A stretch of DNA of 64,000 nt from Moniliella sp. 'wahieum' (Eukaryota > Basidiomycota > Moniliellomycetes > Moniliellales > Moniliellaceae). Below the pieces are notes generated by a model. The model did no database searches, was not told where the DNA came from, and worked only from the letters and a program-made list of their open reading frames with translations. This document shows positions 57,298 through 64,000 of the stretch, one piece after another (position 1 is the stretch's first letter; the number at the start of each line of letters is the position of its first letter). Where the stretch lies: contig RSEE01000064.1 of the NCBI GenBank assembly GCA_003971905.1, forward strand, positions 1 through 64,000, given 5' to 3'. The position numbers were made by a program, and so were the translations under genes.

Positions 57298-59250
57298 ATG
57301 TCCCGCCCCCGTCGCCCTGCCCGGCTGTGCGCCGCCGCCCGCCTCGCCGTGCTGGCCATTAGCTCCCTGCTCCTGCCCGCCCTCGCCGCCGCCCAACATC
57401 TGACCCGGGTCAGTCTTGCGCCGCAAGCGAAGGCGAGCCACGCCGGGGCGAACCTGTCGGCTGTGCTGCTACCTTCGTACGCTGGGGTGGGAATTGAGCC
57501 GAGCAACCTGCCTGCGATTGTAGGCACCGACTCGGTGAATGCGCTGACGTACGGGTGCCTTGCTGCCCTGCAAAACCTGACGGGCACCCCGCCGCATCTA
57601 CGGCTGGGGGGCAACACGGGCGACATGGCGTTGTGGAACGCAACGGCAGACGGGTACGGGTACACGAACAACGCGTCCTCTTCCGCGCCCAGTTCTAGTC
57701 TGTACTTTGGACCGGGTCTGTTCCAGGCGATTGACCGGCTGCCGGCGCACACGCCCATCACGCTCGGCCTCAACTTGGCGTACAATGGGTCGGATGCGAC
57801 GGAGCGAATTGTCGACGCGGCCAGTGCCGCGCTGCAGCATCTGACGAACGTCAAGCTCGTCGGGTTTGAAATTGGCAACGAGCCGGATCTGTACGTGACC
57901 AACAGTTACCGCGCACCGGGCTACACAGAGGAAATGTACGGCTCGGAATGGATTGCGCGCGTCAAGGCCATCCATCAGCATGCGCTCTTGCCCCATGGCA
58001 AACCGGCGGCCATGTTTGAGGCTGCTGTGACAGCCACCACGGCCAACAAGAATGGCCACCCGTACCGCGTGGCCAACTTGACCCGCGACACGAGTGGAGT
58101 GGGGTACAACAACAGTATGTTTGTTGCGGCCTGGTCGCAGCACGATTATGTACGTTTTGCTTTTTTGTTCCCCGTGGCACAGAGAGCCGGGTTGGAGAAG
58201 AGGGGAGACATTGAACTGACCTTTTGTGTGGTTTTGTCGTACGGGATATTTGCACGGATACATATATGCGATCCATCCGATCTCCTATACTCTAGTTGTA
58301 CTACGAGCACGTGTCCGACTTCCCCATCACGTCCAACTGGATGCTCTCGCTGCCCCACGGTAACGCAGCTGTACGAGTGGCAGCAGCAATCGTACCAGGC
58401 CGTGGCGACGGGCAAGCCATACTACCTCCGTGAGATGGGTTCGATCGGACCCGAGGGGATCAAAGGCATCTCCGATACGTTTGCGAATACGTTGTGGCTG
58501 TTCAACCTGTTCTTGTATGCGGCGACGGTGCAGGTGGGATCGGTGCAGATCCACATGACCCAGACCTCGTACAGCGCGCCATGGCAGCCGGTCGTGATGG
58601 ACAATACTGATCCGCACGTGCGTTCCTCGTTTTATGCATTTGCAGCGTTGGCCCAGCTGATCGGGGACCGGTGCACGACGCGCGTCGCGCCCATTACGCT
58701 GCCGTCGGACGTGCCGCAGCGCTACGCGCCGCGCTTGGCCGCCTATGCCATCTATACTGCTGACGCCATTTCGGGCATCGCCTTGATCAACACCCATCCC
58801 CACAACACCACCTCTTCCTCCAACCACACCGTTTCGTTCGGGATCAGCCTGCCTAATCTGGCGAACCGGACGTGGTACCTGTCCACCCTCGAGGCCCCCG
58901 GCACCGATGCCAAACACAACACCACCTGGAACGGGCTGTCGTACGAGACGTTGCCGAATGCGCAAGCGCACCAGGTCAAGGCGACTGGCAAACAGTTGGT
59001 TTCCGACGACCAGGGCTTGGTCCACGTACACGTTCCCGATGGTTCGGCCGCCGTGCTCAACTTGGACTTTGTGCTGGGCAGCCAACGGGGAGACAACTCT
59101 ACTGGCTCCAGCTCCAGCTCGGACTGTGCCGCAGTAACGCGCAACGGGCACTACTCGACGCAACAGCGCCGCGAAAACCGTGCGCTGGCGCACGCGCACG
59201 CTGCGTCGTATCCCCGCCGTGCACGGAGCATTGGAGGCCATCGTGCGTAG
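57298..59250 (+). CDS. Secreted GH79-family beta-glucuronidase
   Basis: Retaining glycoside hydrolase, expected to release glucuronic acid from glycans such as arabinogalactan. Start at 57298 gives MSRPRRPARLCAAARLAVLA and a signal peptide ending near ALAAAQ; the upstream frame extension is poor. The TIM barrel shows LRLGGNTGDMALWNATADGY, the acid/base Glu195 in GFEIGNEPDLY, and the nucleophile Glu in YYLREMGSIGPEG. A C-terminal beta domain follows (RYAPRLAAYAIYTADAISGI onward). There are numerous N-glycosylation sequons. One 146-nt intron (58150-58295, GTACGT...CTCTAG). One extra G at 58359-58360 shifts the frame; without it LPHVTQLYEWQQ reads through. About 600 aa. Confidence 0.9.
   Translation: MSRPRRPARLCAAARLAVLAISSLLLPALAAAQHLTRVSLAPQAKASHAGANLSAVLLPSYAGVGIEPSNLPAIVGTDSVNALTYGCLAALQNLTGTPPHLRLGGNTGDMALWNATADGYGYTNNASSSAPSSSLYFGPGLFQAIDRLPAHTPITLGLNLAYNGSDATERIVDAASAALQHLTNVKLVGFEIGNEPDLYVTNSYRAPGYTEEMYGSEWIARVKAIHQHALLPHGKPAAMFEAAVTATTANKNGHPYRVANLTRDTSGVGYNNSMFVAAWSQHDYVRFAFLFPVAQRAGLEKRGDIELTFCVVLSYGIFARIHICDPSDLLYSSCTTSTCPTSPSRPTGCSRCPTVTQLYEWQQQSYQAVATGKPYYLREMGSIGPEGIKGISDTFANTLWLFNLFLYAATVQVGSVQIHMTQTSYSAPWQPVVMDNTDPHVRSSFYAFAALAQLIGDRCTTRVAPITLPSDVPQRYAPRLAAYAIYTADAISGIALINTHPHNTTSSSNHTVSFGISLPNLANRTWYLSTLEAPGTDAKHNTTWNGLSYETLPNAQAHQVKATGKQLVSDDQGLVHVHVPDGSAAVLNLDFVLGSQRGDNSTGSSSSSDCAAVTRNGHYSTQQRRENRALAHAHAASYPRRARSIGGHRA
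58150..58295 (+). other. Intron in GH79
   Basis: 146 nt, GTACGT donor, CTCTAG acceptor, phase 0, joining SQHDY to LYYEHVSDFPIT. Confidence 0.7.
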
Positions 59251-60302
59251 CGCCTTGCCCAACCACGTGTCGCGTTGGCAGGGTAGCCTGAAGCGCGTTG
59301 GACCTCGGTGTGGTGCTTGGGGCGTTGCTTGGTGGCCGGCCCATCAGCTCATCTGTCTCAGTTTATATGGATATCCTGCATTCCCCTCTACACGCGCCCA
59401 ACTAAGTTCAATGTAGAGGAGAGTGGCGTGCATCGCGCATAGAAGGAAGGGCTACCCTCTTGGCTCTTGACATGCCATTATACATACTCTCTGTGCGCTC
59501 TGGAGGAGGCCGAGGGTTGATGGAAGATGGCTGGGGAGATAAGAACGCCTTGGAAGCACGCCGCGTTGACTAGCACGTGGGCTGCATGCCGATGGGCAGG
59601 ATTCGGCACAACACTGTCGGATGATCGATGAATATGATCCTCGGCACCACTCCCTCTGTCTATGATAGCCCGCACCCGTACGGGACTCATGACCCACCTA
59701 ACCCACTCGACTCACCTGACCCCCTCGAACCAAGCACGGTAAAAACCGAGGAACTCTCGATGCTAGCCTGTCCAATTCCCACTCTCGCTCCTGATGCTGA
59801 TGCTGATCCTGATCGAGGTAGTCAGCGAGCTACCACCTGGCCTAACCGTAGCTTGCCTCGTTTTGCGAGCCGCGCTAGCTGAACCTAGGACACAGAGAGC
59901 CCAAGGGTGGCAAGGGGGCACGTGGAGGACGCATGAGACGCATGAGAGACGTGAGACTTGGGGGGTACTTTGGAGCTACTGCGACAGGTGGGTGAGGGGG
60001 GAAGCGAGTCTCCTTGTTCCGCTGGGGGAAGCCAGGGAGGGGGACAGGGGTGAGTCCGGGGAGGAGCAAGAGGCTTGGGCCTGGACCGAGGTGGAGAGAC
60101 TGACGGGGGCCAAAGGCTGTGGGAAGGGGTACGACGATGCAAGAGGAACGAGGGGCGGAGTGTCTCGCTCGGCGCTGGCGCTGGCGCCAGCGCGAACCCC
60201 AACTCTTTCTCCGAAGGAAGAGAGAGGGAGAAGAGATGGGGATGAGGGGAGGATGGGGCGAGGAAGAGGCCGAGATGAGGGGAGGATGTGGTGAGGAAGA
60301 GG
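59251..60302. other. Convergent intergenic region, no gene seen
   Basis: Between the 3' ends of GH79 and the TVP38-family gene. Small tandem GATGCTGATGCT-type repeats at about 59790-59815. The open plus-strand frames are antisense or compositional. Confidence 0.5.
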
Positions 60303-61828
60303 TCATTGCCGATACCAAGGCGGATGCCGAGGCGGATGTGGAGACTGTGGCGGATGCGGATGCGGATGCGGATGCCAGCCCCGAGGGAGGGGGGAAATCG
60401 GTCTCGGACCAGATGGTGAAGGCACCTGCTGGAGCGGATGGTACTCCTCCGTATCCAGTTCGTCCACCGCTTGTCGTGCGACGGAGAGGAGGTAAACGAA
60501 GAATGCAAGTGCTGCGCCGCCAATGCCCATTGCCTGTTTGGCCCAAAGTGTGGTCTGGACAGCTGGGGATGGGTTGTCGGTGGACACCGCAAACGATTTG
60601 GTCATTGCGCCAATTCCGACGTGGACCAAGAGTTTGGGCAGGGCAAGCGCCGTACATAGAGTGTACGTGCGCAAGGTCAACGTCGGCGAGGCAGCTAGGA
60701 CCGTGTTGAGCAAGTTGAAAGGGTACGGAGCCAGGCGGATGAGAAAGAGCAAGCGTGGTCGTTTGTCAATCGCCCTGACGATCTTTTGCAGGCCTTGCGA
60801 TTTGGATAAGAGACGCTGCATTGGGCCCCGGAGTAAGGTGCGAGAGGCAAGAAACACAGCGACGCTGCCCCCGAGCGCACCGACGTAGGCGGTAGCAAAG
60901 CCAGGCCAGAGACCAAACGTGTAGCCACTCAGCACGACCAGGGTCGAGTAGAGCGGAATCGGGGGATGGTGGTCAGCGCAATCAGTCCGGCCATGGCGGC
61001 ATACCCGACCCAGCTCAGCCGCGCCAACAGCTGTGCAAGCCGATCCAGAATAGAAAATACAAGAGTGTGGTGCGTGAGCACGACGGCGGTGGAGGCAAGC
61101 GAGATGAGGAGCCAGATGAGAAAGGGGATGTAGGCGTCGAGCCAGGGCGGGCGCCAAATGCGTTCGCCCGTGCGGGGCTCGCGAAAGGCGCGGTCGACGA
61201 CGACAAAGGTGCGATGGACGCCACGGCCGGTCTGGCCGGCGGCAGCGCGAGGGTGGAAGAGGGCCCAGGCGAGGGTGCGCACGGCCAGGACAAGGGCGGC
61301 GAGGAGGCGACGGAGCTGGACGGTGCGGGGGATGCGGTGGTCAGCGTACCTCCTGGCGGGGGCGGGGAGCCGAGCAGGACGGCCTCGGAGGAACGGCGCG
61401 GGAGGCTGAAGCTGCCGCGGCGTGCGTGTGGGCGGATGGGGGTGGCAAGGGCGGGGGAGGCGGCGGGGCGGTGGAGACGGGGGCGACGAGGGGGAAGTAC
61501 TCCTGGGCGGAGGCGGAGGCGGCGGAGACGGACGGGGTGCCGTAGGGGAAGGGATGGGGGCGCGTGGCGAGGGTCTGGGCGGGGGCGGGTCGGCGGGGCG
61601 GGGAGGGCGGTGGAGGCGGGGCGGGGGCGCGGGCGGGGCGCGGGCGAGTGGACGCTCTGGGTGCGGCGGTGGAGGGCGGGGGGGACGGAGCCCTGGCGGA
61701 TGGGGGGCGCGCGCGACGCTGGGCGGTAGCACGCCGGCGTGGAGCGCCCGTCGGGGGGTCACGTGCCGGCAGCGCCTCGGCCTGGTCGGGGGGAGGGGCG
61801 ACGCCGACGCGAGCAGCGGTTCGGGCAT
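60303..61828 (-). CDS. TVP38/TMEM64-family (VTT domain) membrane protein
   Basis: DedA-like family of Golgi/ER membrane proteins, some of which are lipid scramblases. A long Pro/Ala-rich N terminus (start probably 61828, MPEPLLASASPLPPTRPRRC) is followed by a 34-nt intron (61316-61349). Helices follow: LRRLLAALVLAVRTLAWALF, YIPFLIWLLISLASTAVVLT, VGYAAMAGLIALTTI. The VTT core is LYSTLVVLSGYTFGLWPGFA, YVGALGGSVAVFLASR, FLIRLAPYPFNLLNTVLAAS and LRTYTLCTALALPKLLVHVG. A last helix (GIGGAALAFFVYLL) and a Pro/His tail end at 60303. Frameshifts lie near 60960 and in the proline-rich part. Confidence 0.82.
61316..61349 (-). other. 34-nt intron in the TVP38-family gene
   Basis: GTACGC donor, CGCTGACC branch-like site close to the donor, GTCCAG acceptor, phase 0. 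It joins PRPRQE to LRRLLAALV. Confidence 0.6.
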
Positions 61829-62604
61829 GGGGGGGGAGGGGGGCGAAGGTGGCGAGGAGGGATGGTGGCGAGGGGGAGATGGTGGCCAGGGGCAGAAGGT
61901 GGCGAGGGCAGTGCGGCGTGCGCAGGACGGGGGGTTGCTGTGCGTGGCAGGTGGGTTGGTTGGTGGGTTTGCGGCCTGGCCTGGCCCATCGCAGCCCACG
62001 CCGGCCAACGCACCGCACAGAGCCCCACACTGCCCGCCCGCCGCACCAGACACCACGCGGCGATCGGTCACCAGTCACTGTCACCCGCCACATCACCTCA
62101 TCACCCTTTGTGTCCCCTTTGTTCGTTGCCCCCTGCCCCACCGGCCACCTCCCTAGTTCACGCACGAGCGCGCCGCCAGGTGGCAGCATGGCGCGTGTGG
62201 CTGCATAACGAGCAATAGATAGCGATGATAGGAGACGAAAAACAAGGAAAGAGCGGGACAAAGCCAAAGAAAAATTGAAGAGAGAAAAGAGATGCGATGT
62301 AGATGTAAATGAGGATGGGGTGCGAGGGGCGGGGGAGGACAAGGGTGGAGGACGGATTGAAGGACATGGAAAAGGGAAGTGCGTGGGTGGGAGATAAAAA
62401 GGAAAGAGTAAGAAACCATGGCAACTGGGGGGGGGAGATGCAAGAATAGTGGAAGAAACAGAGATAAGGATCGGGAGATGTGTGGCCATGCCAAAAAGAG
62501 GAGACTCAAAAGAAACAAGACGGGAATGTGTTACATCAGTATAGGCACATTTGGCCATCCTACCATCTAACCTTCATCCAAAGCACGGCCCGATGAGGGA
62601 GACA
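61829..62604. other. Intergenic, no gene seen
   Basis: Promoter side of the TVP38-family gene and 3' side of the sedolisin. A-rich near 62220-62300. No recognisable product. Confidence 0.5.
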
Positions 62605-64000
62605 TCAATGCACGCCAAACAACTCCATCAAGCCCGTCAAGTTGGTCGGCGTGCCCAAGCCACTAACCGGGTCCCAGCCTACCGACGCAGCAAACCCCAC
62701 CCCGCCACAACCGTAATTTTGTCCGGCCTGCACGTCGTGCAGTACACCCGGGTTGGCATACAGGGTGGGGTGGACAAAGCCCACGCGCCCCAAGCCAGCC
62801 GCCCGACGGGCATCGTTCACGAGCGACAGCAGCGCGGCCCAGATGGGCGCGCTGGCCGACGTACCAAATGCGGTCACGGGGGAGCCGGCTTGCAGGACGA
62901 GAATGGGCGTGCCGATTGCACTCACGTCCGGGTACCCACGACCTGTCGTATTCGTCTTTTGGGTAGCTGAAGGAAGAGAGAGCGGTAGTCCTGTGCGGCA
63001 CTAGTTTGGTAAGAGGGCGAAGAGAACAGGTTACTGAACCCGCCTCCTGACCAGCTCGCTGCCCACTCCTCGTCCGGGTTGACCGTCGCACCGACAGAGA
63101 GAACGTAGGGGCAGCCGGATGGATACGTGGGCAAAAATTGATCTGCGGGGCAAGTTGTGTTGCCAGTAACTGAGTCCACGCCGCCATCGCCAGCAGCAAA
63201 GCTAAGATGACGAGAAGACGATCCAAACAAAAGCATCGTCAGTAACTGTGTGCAAAGGAAATAAAGAAAAGAAAAAAGGAGAGAGAAGGGTTAGCAACAT
63301 ACACGACCGTTGAGCCTTGTGAGGTAGCTTCTGGATCGTGTTACAAAGATAGGTGGCCTCAGAAAGTGTAAATGCAGATTCGGGGGCCGAAAAAGAGATG
63401 CTGATCACGCCTGGGTCAAGACTGGGGGAGTCCAAGATGTAGTTGAGAGATTGGGAAAAAGTGGAGCTAGACTCGGAGTAGTAAAGGTAGGTGTTGTTCA
63501 AAGGGTAGCCTTGGGCAGCCACGACCATCTGGGTATCCAGCGATCCTTCCAACGTAGGCTGCGCTGCATCGTTCGTGCCCCTGATCCCGTCGAGGAGGTG
63601 CATAGGGACGGTACCCGAGGGAACAAAGGGCGAGTATTGCGTCAGGTACGCGGTCGCATCGTCCAAGTTCACATTGGCATCCGTGTAGCCCATGATGAGT
63701 ACATCCAGACCCGAACCGCCTTTGGGAGTGTAGGACGCGGACCCATACAAGGTCTGGATGCACAAGGCATCAATAGCGGTCCCATTGGGACCACATCCCG
63801 TGAGGTCTTGTGCAAACAAATTGGTTGGGTGCAGTGGTGGCTCCTCCTCAACTCCAGAGCGCGGGAGGGTGGCACCACCCTACTCAAGTGCTCTGGGGAC
63901 CAGGCAGGAAAGTCGGTAAGACCATCAACGTGCTGGATATAGTGCATGTCGCTGGGGATGGCGAGATCGGTGGTGCGAATGTACTGTGTGGGAGCCGTGC
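62605..64000 (-). CDS. Sedolisin-family (S53) serine-carboxyl peptidase, 5' end off the window
   Basis: Secreted acid protease of the tripeptidyl-peptidase/kumamolisin family. The visible order is YIRTTDLAIPSDMHYIQHVD, LFAQDLTGCGPNGTAIDALC, the catalytic Glu/Asp segment TLEGSLDTQMVVAAQGYPLN and SLDPGVISISF. After intron 63202-63302 comes FAAGDGGVDSVTGNTTCPAD (oxyanion Asp), then YPSGCPYVLSVGATVNPDEE and WSGGGFSNLF. After a 35-nt intron (62967-63001), GRGYPDVSAIGTPILVLQAG, the catalytic Ser in AFGTSASAPIWAALLSLVND, and the Ca-site GWDPVSGLGTP complete the domain, stop at 62605. Signal and prodomain lie beyond 64000. Frameshifts near 63860 and 63335. Confidence 0.92.
62967..63001 (-). other. 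35-nt intron in the sedolisin gene
   Basis: GTGCCG donor, CTTCAG acceptor. Its removal joins PSYQT to TQKTNTTGRGYPDVSA as the family expects. Confidence 0.6.
63202..63302 (-). other. 101-nt intron in the sedolisin gene
   Basis: GTATGT donor with TTGCTAACC just downstream, TCTTAG acceptor. It joins GSTVV to FAAGDGG. Confidence 0.75.

Noticed and set aside
60119-60709. Plus-strand acidic frame with Ala-Asp repeats
   Set aside because: Antisense to the His/Pro tail and VTT core of the TVP38-family gene; the repeat is the complement of the HPHP codons.
1-64000. CRISPR arrays, bacterial operons or ribosome-binding sites
   Set aside because: The DNA is eukaryotic; no spaced identical repeats of CRISPR type were seen.

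Overview
The window looks like nuclear DNA of a basidiomycete fungus, possibly one of the intron-poor Ustilaginomycotina-like lineages. The placement is an inference from gene content and style. The DNA is GC-rich. Introns are few and short (34 to about 150 nt) with GTAYGT-type donors and CTAAC/CTGAC branch sites. The genes are eukaryotic and fungal: 60S ribosomal protein L10, a cytosolic Hsp70 ending in EEVD, a PCF11 cleavage factor, mitoribosomal uL29m, phosphomannose isomerase, Pom33/Tts1, a pepsin-type protease, a GH79 glucuronidase, a sedolisin, an OPT peptide transporter, and two intron-containing tRNAs.

Layout. 1-15 kb is a poor, worn region. It holds an unidentified broken coding stretch (980-1680 minus), a hypothetical membrane protein (3.2-4.1 kb plus), a RecQ-like helicase relic (5.5-6.0 kb minus), an OPT peptide transporter cut into many frames (6.6-9.4 kb plus), an Hsp70 substrate-domain fragment (11.1-11.6 kb minus) and an LRG1-like LIM gene in which I find no RhoGAP domain (12.5-14.7 kb plus). 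15.7-19.2 kb is the most unusual gene: two APSES/KilA-N DNA-binding domains joined to DDT, WHIM and PHD modules. 19.3-23.2 kb has phosphomannose isomerase and an AT-hook protein, both minus. 25.2-27.7 kb is a broken Ty1/copia fossil. 29.5-31.7 kb has a bZIP factor and RPL10; 32.5 kb has tRNA-Gly; 33.2-34.3 kb has Pom33. 35.5-41.5 kb has a low-complexity protein and a fungal BTB protein. 42-49 kb is a housekeeping block: Hsp70, PCF11 and uL29m, the last two divergent from a shared 656-bp promoter. 49.8-64 kb carries a secreted aspartic protease, tRNA-Ile, a Pmp3-domain protein, GH79, a TVP38/VTT membrane protein and a sedolisin running off the right edge.

Two cross-cutting signals matter. First, even essential genes (RPL10, Hsp70, PCF11, uL29m) are interrupted by single-base length changes, often in short homopolymers, where a one-base change restores the conserved family sequence. 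This looks like unpolished long-read assembly, so most frameshifts outside the left-hand region should not be read as pseudogenes. Second, short sequences recur between genes: AACCCTAG telobox-like motifs upstream of RPL10, in the PCF11/uL29m promoter and (as AACCCTA) upstream of Hsp70, and a near-palindromic 13-mer GTCACTAGTCACT at several sites. Most exon joins below were inferred by eye from splice consensus and family similarity.
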